Assembly: GCF_050003625.1 (NCBI RefSeq)
Contig: NC_134398.1
Coordinates: 86,863,983-86,927,982 of the forward strand
Direction: 5' to 3'
DNA from: Haematobia irritans
Lineage: Eukaryota > Arthropoda > Insecta > Diptera > Muscidae
DNA: 64,000 nt
The notes under the pieces are model-generated. The model had not been told where the DNA came from. It was given only the letters and a program-made list of their open reading frames with translations, and ran no database searches. The position numbers were made by a program, and so were the translations under genes. This document shows, in pieces, positions 33,766 to 43,900 of this stretch (position 1 is the stretch's first letter; each line of letters starts with the position of its first letter).

Positions 33766-34445
33766 CAGTCTCTTCACAATAATCTTCCAGTGAAATTTTT
33801 GTTGAAATTTAGAAAAAGTACCTTTCCGCTCAAAAAATACCTTTTTTGTACTTTCTTAAAAATTTTATTTTCCATCCCTGAGTTACTGGCAAAGTGACCA
33901 GGTTCTTTTCGCAGGTTTTGCGCCATTTCACATGTGTGTTTGGCTGTTTCGTTGTTGTTGCTATGGCCAAACAAAGCGAGTCATGTTCACAAAAAGAACA
34001 ACAAACACACATAAAAAGCAGAAATACATTTTCCAAAAATGAAATTTGTGGTGCGAGAACAAAAACAATTTGTTTTTTTCGACCGTCGTTTGACGGGCTT
34101 TTCAACTAGTATTCTAGGATTTGTGCAAGTTTTATAGGTAAGCGTTTTCAAAATAAAACCTTCAGCTTTCCTTCAACATCTTCGATAAGATTTTTCTATG
34201 CAGCTAAAAATATATATTTATTTATATAAAAATATTCATTCATTTCGGGGGGATTTGATCCCCCTCATCCCCCCCCTGAATACGGCCTTGACCAGCATTA
34301 CTGAGGTGGGATAATCCACCGCTGGAAAACTTTTTGGTGTTCGGTCGAAGCAGGAATCGAACCCACGACCTTGTTTATGCAAGGCGGGCATGCTAACCAT
34401 TGCACCACGGTGGCTCATCATTCTATGGTGGTGGGTATAAAAAAA

Positions 34446-34912
34446 CTAACTCAAACTCATTCTCACTTCCACATGATTTAATTAATTCGAACCACTTTTC
34501 TATTTATAGACCTGATTGTAATGTACATTCAAGCAAAAAATATGTTCCAAAATTGTGAACGGGTGGTAACGAAATGAAACGGAAACTTTCACGAAAAATT
34601 AAAACCAATTCGATCATTGACGTGCACGATTTCATAAATGGTGTTCGTTTTTCTTTAGCAATGAAAAGTCTTAAAATATTCGTTAGACATTATGGCAACT
34701 CCGTCAGTGGTCCAATGTGCACGTATGGAACAGGTAACAAAAAAAATGATAAAAAATGCCGATACTAGATTCGAACTTGGGTCTTCATGCCTCGTGCATA
34801 TCTGATTAGCAATTCGTTACCATTATGTTTCCAAATCATGAACGTTAGTTGTTATTTTGACAAGGCATGGTGCCATTTTATCGTTGTCACATTGACGGCT
34901 CGTTTTGAAACG
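34446..34912. other. Unassigned, with antisense tRNA-like segment
   Basis: Around 34755-34830 the minus strand reads GCTAATCAGATATGCACG then CCCAAGTTCGAATCTAG, like the A- and B-box parts of a tRNA. No proper acceptor stem is seen. Probably a tRNA-derived repeat, not a gene. Confidence 0.35.
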
Positions 34913-34914
34913 TA

Positions 34915-35526
34915 CGCTGAAAAGATATTTACGGGATATTAACAATTATGCAACCTAACTTTTAGGAAGCGCAATTTGCACAATATTAAGGACAGATTTC
35001 TTTAAAATAAAATAAAAAAATTGAAAAAAGTTTCTAATCTTAACTTAATAAAAAAATTGCGTCCTTCCATTGGAGTCGTATGTAGGATTTAGCATCTTTG
35101 GTGTAAAGTTTTTTTTTTTTTTTTTTTTGGAATTAAGAAAACATTTTTTACTTTGATGTATCTGTTATAATTTGGATTTTCAAATTGGCATTTGTTTATA
35201 CGTGAATAGTTTTAGTAATTTACCGTGAAAAGAGAATGAAAATTCGACAAATGAAATCTGTATCCTAATTTCAATTTTTTTGGTCCTAGATTTAAAGCCA
35301 GATAGGTCTCTAAAAAAATTCTTTATTTTAAAGAAGCCGCATCTTTGGCTCCTAAATATAAATTTGTGTCCTAAATATAATGAAAAAATGTTTGAAGCAA
35401 ACATTATAAACTTTATTATAATTAAAATTTCATTATTTTAAATAAATTTGTCGTTAATGTTTTGTAAATTTCGCATCCTAAAATTTAGGTTGCGCAATCC
35501 TTAATATCACGTAAATATTTTCAGTG
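34915..35526. mobile_element. G element copy 3, fold-back form, TA-flanked
   Basis: TA at 34913-34914 and 35527-35528. The left ~85 bp (cgctgaaaagatatttacgg .. cctaacttttaggaagcg) are the reverse complement of the right end (gcatcctaaaatttaggttg .. atattttcagtg). The normal G left end (agtttacttggatcc) is therefore replaced by an inverted copy of the right. Confidence 0.7.
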
Positions 35527-35529
35527 TAA

Positions 35530-37490
35530 GAAAGAGAAATGCAAAACAATAATGTAACAAATACAAAGTTTTCGATACCCGTTTCCATTCGGAGTGTTCA
35601 ATCACTCATATTAGCTTTAATAGATATTTCTAAATGTATGCGTCAGGTTTGCTACATTCAGTAGATGTTGAAGTGATTGTTCAAGATTCAATTTTAGGTA
35701 TAATTTTCCTATGGTATGAAAACATTGAAAAATGTTTTCCATTTCTAAATTTTTTTTCTTAAGAAAAATTCTACATCCATCCTTATTATGAACTACATTG
35801 AGATCAGATCCACACTGTAACGCTGAACATGTAGCCCTCACACAATGTTACAAAAGAAAAGAAATGGGGGTTCCTAAAAGATTGTTGAATAATTACTTTT
35901 TGAGGAACAGAGGAAGACAAATCACATTCAAAACATTTGTGGCATTCCGCTGGTCTTAGCGATGCCGCTATTTGGCGGCTAATACATGAAGCATACAAAT
36001 ATGGTGTGCAAGATGCGCATGAAGCAAATATGCCATACTGTAACACATAATGTTAAAGAGAATAATTCACAATGAGTGAGAGGGATTCTGTTGTTGAGAG
36101 AGTGTGAGAGAGAGAGAGAGAAACTATTGAAAATATGAGAGTATTGTATAAAGCATAAAAGCTTTCGTCCTTCATATATACACAGAAGTCAGATAGGAAC
36201 TCACACTGACATATACGTATAAACAAACGAGCACACACACGCACATGTGTATACAGAGTCGAACACATGTTCAGACAATATCCCGAGGATAACAAATAAA
36301 TAATTCCGATGGAAATAAAATCCAGACAAATTTAATTAAATCAATTATTGTCACATTATTGAAACAATTGAACAAAAGCAAAACTACAGTGAAAGTTAAC
36401 TAGGAAGCCCTCAGAGTCGGGGTCAATTGTCATGAGAATCCATTGTGAATCGATGGAAAGTGATACATGTATAAACAACAAATTTAATTGGCAACAATAA
36501 CAACTACCACAGCATAATCATTATTAAAAACATATTTTCCAGTTGGTATCAAAACAACCTGTGTCCCCTCAAAACGCTCAATTAATCGTCGTAGGCATTA
36601 GTGCATTAAAAGGTGCTCTTCTTGCACTCATAAACACATAATCAAAACGAAATGAAATACAAATAAATCACTGAAGGAAAAAAAAAACAACAAAGTGAAT
36701 CAACAAAAACAAAACACCACCAAACGGTGTACAACGCAAAGGAAACTTGCGTTACACACGCACATACCTTCATTCGTCCTTGTGCGCACACACACAAACA
36801 CACACAGCGAGAGACAGAAGTTTATCCAACTTCCGGTAACGAGGTCGTAACTCACACAGCACTGCAGCACGTGCTTAGTGATAATGACATACATTTCGTG
36901 TAATTAAATTTACTCTGTTTATATCGCACTTCGACGAAACTGCTCAGTGCCGTTTATTCGCTGTCGCTGTTGATATCCTCGACGCCGTCGGCAATCGCTT
37001 CGCCATCAAAGCTGTTCTCTTTGCACTGTCCACATCGGCTGGTTGTGGTGGTGTAGGTGTATCGTGTGTGTGTGTGTGTGATTGTTGCTTGTGTTATAGT
37101 CTGTGAGCTGCCAGAGGATATTAGCCAGACCACACACGCAAGCACATCTCACTCTCAGTGGCAAGACACTTAATAGGAGTTGAAGGAGCATTACCGCTAG
37201 ACAAAAGGGATTAGAATAATATTGGATGGATAACAAACGTAAGTTTGCCACTAGCGAATATCTATATATCTGCATAAGACCCCATCCCCCCCAAAACATC
37301 CACATTACCTTGTCCTCCTTCCCCCACAACATCCAAGGCCAATTGCAACAACAACAACAACAGAAATAAGTAGGAAACTTTCTCAAGTGTCAATTAAGGA
37401 AAATTAGAGTCAAGAGTGTTTTGTTATTTTTATTTAATAGACCTATCTATATACAGAGATGTTTAACGTTTAGTGTTGCCATCTGACTAC
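35530..37490 (+). promoter_or_regulatory. Second non-repeat block, possible alternative first exon
   Basis: No repeat match. CA-rich stretches (36225-36245, 36790-36800) and GA runs at 36105-36120. GCTCAGTGCC near 36943 resembles an initiator. An ATG at 37226 gives MDNK and is cut by a GTAAGT donor at 37239. This pattern (leader, short coding start, donor) parallels 15.7-17.0 kb, so the two may be alternative 5' exons of a plus-strand gene lying beyond the window. Inference only. Confidence 0.22.
36958..37058 (-). CDS. GC-rich open segment, possible terminal exon
   Basis: On the minus strand, after a cacaaccag acceptor-like sequence, the frame reads RCGQCKENSFDGEAIADG then VEDINSDSE and stops. 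Third positions are mostly G or C (GGC, GTC, ATC, AAC, AGC, GAC), unlike the AT-rich surroundings. Two other frames across the same DNA are also open, so the coding frame is not settled. No family recognised. Confidence 0.2.
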
Positions 37491-37493
37491 ATA

Positions 37494-38059
37494 CACAGAA
37501 AAAATATCACCAAAATATTTCCAATTAAAAAGTTAATTGAAGTTGAAAAAAATTTCAATTAATAAATTAATTGATACAATTAACTTTTTAATCAAGATAG
37601 AAATATTAAGTCAATTAAGTCGATGATTGAAAATTTAAAAATTTTTAATTAAAACATTAATTTATACTATTAACTTTTTAGTCAAATTCGGAAGACTAAG
37701 TCAGTTAAAGAAAGTGATGAATATTTTTTTAATTTTTAATTAAAAACGTATTTCAAACAATCAATTGTTAATCAAAATAAAAACCAATTCAGAAAATAAT
37801 TGAAAATAGTTACATTTCTTAATTAAAAAATTAATTGAGTTTTGCAATCAACATCAATTAAATTTTTAATCGAATCAATTAAAAAATTAATTGAAATTTG
37901 CTAATGAAATCAATTAATATTTTAATCAAGAATTTTTTCTATGACTAATTAAAACTGTGATTGATACTATCATTTTCGTGATTGAAGACATTTCAATTAA
38001 AAAATTAATTGGATCAATTATTTTCGTGATTGAATCAGAAAATTTTTTTTTTTTGTGTG
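37494..38059 (+). mobile_element. C element copy 1, 566 bp, TA-flanked
   Basis: Starts CACAGAAAAAATATCACC after TA and ends TTTTTTTTGTGTG before TA. The interior repeats aattaattga-type palindromic words. Copies at 57423-57993 (plus) and 58359-58921 (minus). Non-coding. Confidence 0.85.
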
Positions 38060-38061
38060 TA

Positions 38062-39752
38062 GTTCGGAAAATAATGTCATAAGTATGGTGGCCAACATAC
38101 TATTTTCAAAGTGAAAGAAATGTTTTTCGTTTGTGAGGAACGAAATTTTAGACTAACGAATATTTCTTTTGATGGTACAAGATTACCGATAATCGTTGAG
38201 TCGTTTGTTTCCTCTTATAGAAAATAATTCTTTCCCCTCAAACGTCATTTAAGAAAAACAACCATCGTTTATCTTTTGGTTTTTGTGCTGTAAGGAATTT
38301 TGCTTGGAAATAACGTACAGTGGGGAGCAACGCCGGGTGCTTGTTTATTACTTAGGAGTACACTTTATTTGCTTAATAAAAAACGTTTATTGAGACCAGT
38401 TGCTACAACATTTATTTCGTTTATGCTATATTTCCTGACAAAAAAACTGTACATTCAGATAAATTATATACCCATGCTGCTGCATTAATTAAAGAAAAAT
38501 AATATAAGCCTGCATTCAGTTTTATATATAATACAATAAAATCAAATGTATTAGAATTTAGCCCATAGTCCTTTGTTTCTAATTATGAGTATAGCTCGTG
38601 TTGACATACTTCTTCTAAGTTTCTTTTTTTTATTATTTCAATAGGAATATCCGACTAATTATGGTAAACTTGGCTCTACATCTCATCGAAAATTAAGGAC
38701 AATTAAATTTCGCAAAAAAGAATAGAAAATCAATAAAAAAAGTTAAAAAAAATCATGCCCGCAGGGATTAGAACCTGTGCCGTTTGATTTTTTTCATTTC
38801 CATGGAAGTTCTTTTGAGAAGTTTTTGCAAATTACGATAATTTTTATTTTTATGTTAATTTTTATTGGAAAAAATGTAGTTGTACAAAAAAAAAAATAAA
38901 AACGATGTATAAAAAAATAATTTTTTAGGCAAATATTAAAAAAAAATTTGCCGCTGGTGAGAATTGAGCCAGCGTTCTTTATTTTTTTATAGTAATAAAG
39001 AACACCTTATGAAGTAGTTAGAATGGCATGCCGTGGTGTCATATTGGGTTCACATCACAAACATTTGAATAGACGTTTTGATGCATCGTGTTCAATGGCG
39101 TTTGTGGCTGAGTGTACAAAGGCGTTCTGTTATGGTGCCAACAGACCCAAGTTCAACACCCGGTGGAAGCGAAGACGTTTTTCAATTTGTGAAATTTTGC
39201 TCATAAGAAAATAGTGAAGTGCAACATACAGTACACTGAAAAAAAAAAAAAACAAAAAGTGAAATTGAAAAAAACGTTTCTTTTTTAGTTTTCTAAATTT
39301 CTTCATCCAGATGAACTTCCAAAGCACAACTTCTAAAGTAATGCAAAGGATCCAAAAAATGGAGTACTTCCGTCCTATGATAAGCCCATATAAAATTCAT
39401 TGGAGATGATCCAAGCTTGCACTACTTCGGGATCACAAATTGGGGATCCAAACTACGTTTTTTGGAAGCTTGTTTTTTGCTGGGCAATAATATTCTGAGG
39501 TCCTTACCAGTAATGTTCTTTTGCATCGGATTGAAGGCGATTAATTTTTATTTCATCTGACCATATAACTTATTTTCAGCCATCAGCGGTCCAATCTCTG
39601 GGGGCATAATTAGACAGTTTCTAATTAGAAAAGATTGCAAAAACTGAAAACATGCACTCGGGTTTTCTCCCCACTGCATATACTTTTTGTGATAAACGTT
39701 AATTCTTTTACATAAAATTATTTCATAAAGACTAATTAAAAAAACGTTTTTT
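38062..39752. other. Mixed fragments with several tRNA-like B boxes, no gene
   Basis: An H-like fragment lies at 38110-38290 (gaggaacgaaattttagac). Antisense B-box-like GGTTCTAATCCC is at about 38768. A plus-strand tRNA-like GTGGCTGAGTG .. AGTTCAACACCC lies at about 39103-39165. A fragment ending ttttttgctgggc is at 39350-39485. From about 39640 this becomes E3-type sequence. None of the tRNA-like pieces looks like an intact tRNA gene. Confidence 0.4.
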
Positions 39753-39756
39753 TTAA

Positions 39757-40276
39757 CCCTTTCACTACCGATGTCCACTACAGAGGACATTCGAAAACGA
39801 CACCAAACTCTAACTCCCCACTTAGTTTCGATTTATTTCTCGATTTTAATTTAAAATAGAGGCTTTAATCTAAATAACCTATAAATATTTTCTATATTGG
39901 TGAACACTAAAATGCATTTTTATTAACTTCTTTAACAATAAACGAAAAATACGAAATTTTGAGACCATTTTTCTACTGTATGTCTCTAGTACATGGACAT
40001 TCATACAAAAACTATAGCTGATATTTTTTCGTGTTCTTTTTTGTATTTTTTCTCACACTTCGAAATATATTATAGATCAAAAAGTGTTTGTATGTTTGTA
40101 TGACCATTTGGTCACAATTGAAGGATTATGTTTTCAGAAAAAACTCATATAACTCTTGAAGTAATTGAGGTAGATCCTCAAAATTACAATTTTTGTTCTA
40201 TATGCTATTAGTGCAAAAAAAAAACAGAAGAAAATTTTAAGCTTGTAACATTAGTTTTATTTCGGTAGTGAAAGGG
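39757..40276. mobile_element. piggyBac-like MITE, 520 bp, TTAA/TTTA flanks
   Basis: The ends CCCTTTCACTACCG and CGGTAGTGAAAGGG are perfect 14-bp inverted repeats. TTAA precedes the left end (39753-39756); TTTA follows the right, probably a mutated TTAA. Inserted in E3-type sequence. Contains a short direct repeat gtccactacagaggacattc / gtctctagtacatggacatt. No ORF. Confidence 0.7.
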
Positions 40277-40364
40277 TTTATTGTCTGGCTAATCACATCT
40301 TTCTCACTGCCACGAGGTTTATTTCGTTCTTAGGACCTTTTTCTGTAATACAAACAATGTAACA

Positions 40365-41517
40365 GGTTGGCTAATAAGTCCCCGGTCTAACAAAAAAACA
40401 CATTTTCTGTCAAAATTCGTTTTTATTATTCAATATATGTAGCTCTCTTTAAGAGCGATACAACGATTATAACGACCTTCCAATTATTTCATACAATTTT
40501 GGTAGTATTCCTTCGGTTTTGCCTCAAAATAGGCCTCAGCTTCGGCGATCACCGCTTCATTGCAGCATCCTTTTGAGGTCTGAGAAAAATAAAGAGTCGC
40601 TGGGGCCAGATCTGGAGAATACGGTGGGTGGGGAAGCAATTCGAAGCCCAATTCATGAATTTTTGCCATCGTTCTCAATGACTTGTGGCAAGGTGCGTTG
40701 TCTTGGTGGAACAACACTTTTTTCTTCTTCTTCATATGGGGCCGTTTTGCCGCGATTTCCTTCTCAAGATAATCGATAAAAATTATTCCATGCGCATCCC
40801 AAAAAACAGAGGCCATTACTTTGCCAGCGGACTTTTGAGTCTTTCCACGCTTCGGTTCACCGGCCGCTGTCCACTCAGCCGACTGTCGATTGGACTCAGG
40901 AGTGTAGTGATGGAGCCATGTTCATCCATTGTCACATATCGACGGAAAAACTCGGGTGTATTACGAGATAACAGCTGCAAACACCGCTCAGACTCATCAA
41001 CACGTTGTTGTTTTTGGTCAAATGTGAGCTCGCCCATTTTGCACAGAGCTTCCGCATATCCAAATATTGATGAATGATATGACCAACACGTTCCTTTGAT
41101 ATCATTAAGGTCTCTGCTATCTCGATCAATTTCTTTTTACGGTCATTCAAAATCAATTTGTGGATTTTTTTATGTTTTCGTCGGTAACCACCCCTTTCGG
41201 GCGTCCACTGCGTTCAACAATCAATTATTGTTGATTTCCCTGGGGCAGAGTCCGGAAACTCATTATCAAGCCAAGTTTTTGCTTCCACCGTATTTTTTCC
41301 CTTCAGAAAACAGTATTTTATCAAAACACGAAATTCCTTTTTTTCCATTTTTTTCACAATGTTGCTTCACAAAAGACGCTCTATCTCACAATCTAATTGA
41401 CTTACAGACGTCACATTTTGACACGAATCATTTGAAGTTTGGTACTATATAAAAATAATATGCATTTAATACTAGCGACGCCATCTATGTGTCAGACCGG
41501 GTACTTATCAGCCAACC
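40365..41517 (-). mobile_element. Second Himar1-type mariner, degraded
   Basis: The left end acaggttggctaataagtcc and right end ggtacttatcagccaaccg are the irritans-type termini with a few changes. Its site is E3 sequence (tacaaacaatg-TA-...), so the E3 consensus serves as the empty site. Length ~1.15 kb, slightly short for the family. Confidence 0.88.
40484..41355 (-). pseudogene. Himar1-type mariner transposase, inactivated
   Basis: Blocks seen in order on the minus strand: IILNDRKKKLIEIAE-like and SKERVGHIIHQYLDMRK; FFRRYVTMDE (first D, then a 1-base loss breaks the frame before the usual W); MASVFWDAHGIIFIDYLEKE directly joined to IAAKRPHMKKK (about 20 residues deleted); HQDNAPCH (second D); and YSPDLAPA, after which frame loss destroys the third D region. 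Part of the N-terminal STED..RP region is also missing near 41215. Not functional. The lesions differ from those in copy 1, so the two decayed independently. Confidence 0.88.
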
Positions 41518-41519
41518 GT

Positions 41520-43900
41520 TAATAAAGAAAACTTAAATCATGCTTTCAATTCAGGATCTACATGGCAAACAAGTTTTTCAATCGAATATTTTATACAAAA
41601 AATATCAGAAATATTATAGTCTTTGTAATGACGACAACCATCTTACATATTTTTCACATTTGGCAACACTAACGCCTGCCTGTAGGCAATTTTTCCCTGC
41701 CGCAATAAATGATGAGAAGGGACCGAGGTGTGCACACGGACGGTGTGGGACACTAATATTATTATTATTATTCACACTTTGCCATATTGGAATATTTAAG
41801 AATGGTCATTATCCTTGTTGGATGATGTGCTTATTATTTGAGCATCAGACTTAAGTGTTGAACATTCTTGGAATTTTACGACTTTCTCACATTGGGCAAA
41901 TAAATGGCCAGGGGCATTTTTCTGTGTTCTTTTCAACTCCCAATTCACTTAAATTGCCTGGGAAGTGGTTCACGTTTCATCGTTTGTTGCCGGTATTAAA
42001 AAAAGGTATGATCAAGTACGAGTATTTCTTCCTGGACAAACTTCATGTTTGCCCAAATTCTTATGAATTTAAATATTTTTTTTTATTTATGAATTTTTAT
42101 GAATTACACATTAATGAATTACATTTTTGAATTAATGAATTATGAATTAAATAGAGAGTACTCTATTTTGCTTTGAATCATAAATGTGAATTATTTTCAA
42201 TAACTTTTAGTAAAATCTTACTAAATTATTATCGATAAAAATCTATTGTGGATTTTTCCTAAATGAATTTAGTACTCTAAGCTCTCATCGGTTTAAGACG
42301 CTTTCTTTTGTATTCACTTTCCCTCCAACTTTCAAACGGTGAGCATCAAAACCATTTCTCCTCTCCTTTACTTTCTTCTATATTTTAAATAAACCATTGT
42401 ATTACCATCTAAACTAAAACATTCCTATGTTATCATTTATTTTCTTTCCGGTGGTTACTTCCTCATAACATTGTTGATTGTTTCTCATTGCTCTGAGAAA
42501 TAATCAACAAAACCCGCTCATACAGTTCACTTGCTTTCTACAGGGGTATCTCACCAAACAACACATCACCTGGTTGCTCCACTTCTCTGCTTTGAAATCC
42601 CCCCAACCTTTCACTTCCATTAAAATCGATATGGGATTAGTAAGACATTTATTTTTTTAAGTTATCATTTATTATTCTTAGATTTGTAGTAAATTAAGCT
42701 ATTAGCTATCCAACAGGTTGCAAAGTGGTACTAGTATTTGCTACAAGATTATATGAGATGACGAAAATATTTACACGTAGAAAAAAGAATTTTAGTGGTC
42801 GTATTCGAAGGACAAAATATTATAATTGATCCCATTTTAAAGGCGACCATGTTGTGCTAATTAACCTTTAGCTCAAAATAAATAAAATAATCATGCCAGA
42901 ATATTGTCAGTTTATGGAGGAAATTTATATTCTAGTGATGACGTTATTACTTGTAAGTGTCCCACTTTATCGCAGTCCACACACTCAAAAAAGTGTTTTT
43001 CTGAAGAACAAAGATTAGAAATAATCGTTGCACCATTTGTCATAAATCCGCGTTTATCTTTTCTTAAATAAAATACCCAGCAAGTACCGACTGCTTACAA
43101 AACAACCGAACCAGCGCTGATTTTTGTGGGCGATGTCCTGATTTAGAGCAGCTTTTACATAGCGCTGATATAATTGCTCATTTTATTAGAAATACTGCTC
43201 AGAAGTGATGTATACACTTGAGTATAGCATTGTTGGTGTGAAAAAAAAAACAGCCTACCTTTCATGCATCTATACTGCATGAAGTGGTTGCAATAACGTA
43301 AACGAATGATAATAAACTAGTTTGATTACTCGTTTACGTTATTGTCTTATAACAACAATGGAAAATTTCATTTGTCTAAAATTTGGTTTCATAGGAAAGA
43401 TTTTTTTCTTTCGAAATTCACAATTTCAAAACGATACCTCCATGATCCGTACATATATTTATTTTAGTTTTCAGAGAAAAGGTTTGAAATAAAAAAGGAA
43501 TAAAAAGTAAATATTCCTTTCTTCTTATAGCGGGGAGTTTACACGCAGATCATATTTCAAGAGCAAAATGTTACTGTTGTACAGTGAACATAGTACATTT
43601 TTGGCGCAAAATGTTATTTTCTCGGCGAAGATATGCATGGTTGCCGAAATCAGATACATGATTTTCGAAAAAATAAAATTTTTGTTACAAACATGTTACA
43701 TGTTTCCCGTCTAAAAATAACTTTTTGCTTTTGAGGTGACATATTCCTTCTCTGGGTGTAGGGAGTCTAAAACCGACACTGGTTAACCGGATTCAATTAC
43801 ATAAACCGAAACCGGATAGTGAAAAGATTTGGATTTTCAGTTAAACGCGAAATGTTTGTAGAGAGATATTGGATAAGAGAAACTGAGTACATTAATTCTA
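41520..43900. other. Largely unassigned sequence, no gene recognised
   Basis: Contains a short ATT run at 41760-41772. Fragments like H lie at 42980-43075 and 43335-43415 (aattttcatttgtctaaaattt). A terminus-like acccagcaagt is at 43075. Frames up to 118 codons exist but show no family similarity or splice support. Confidence 0.35.

Larger units (their letters stand above)
31418..34290. mobile_element. hAT-like element, 2.87 kb, 8-bp duplication
   Basis: Terminal inverted repeats CAAGGCCGTAGCC and the complement of CAAGGCCGTATTC, followed by a G-run on each side. The exact 8-bp duplication ACCAGCAT lies at 31410-31417 and 34291-34298. The 8-bp duplication and GGCCGTA-G-run ends are hAT traits. 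There is no transposase ORF; the interior is minisatellite in both orientations (31840-32450; 33165-33390 and 33700-33765) plus a repeat scrap at about 33365-33695 (cgtttcggaattaccac). Non-autonomous. Confidence 0.75.
31195..34414 (-). mobile_element. SINE copy 2 (minus), split by a hAT-like element
   Basis: The tail aggttaggttagg is at 31195 and the tRNA-like head is at 34340-34414 (aatcgaacccacgacc). A 12-bp target duplication TCATCATTCTAT lies at 31183-31194 and 34415-34426. The body is interrupted at 31418-34290. Confidence 0.9.
29875..34445 (+). mobile_element. K repeat copy 2 (plus), split by SINE carrying hAT
   Basis: The head atagtagtaagttcggccgg .. taaatacccaccaccatg and the tail ctatggtggtgggtataaaa match K copy 1 reversed. 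153-bp-type modules lie at about 30530-31000, with indels. A SINE sits at 31195-34414. Confidence 0.7.

Noticed and set aside
41540..42130. 104- and 91-codon plus frames
   Set aside because: No motif, no family similarity, no splice or promoter support in AT-rich sequence.
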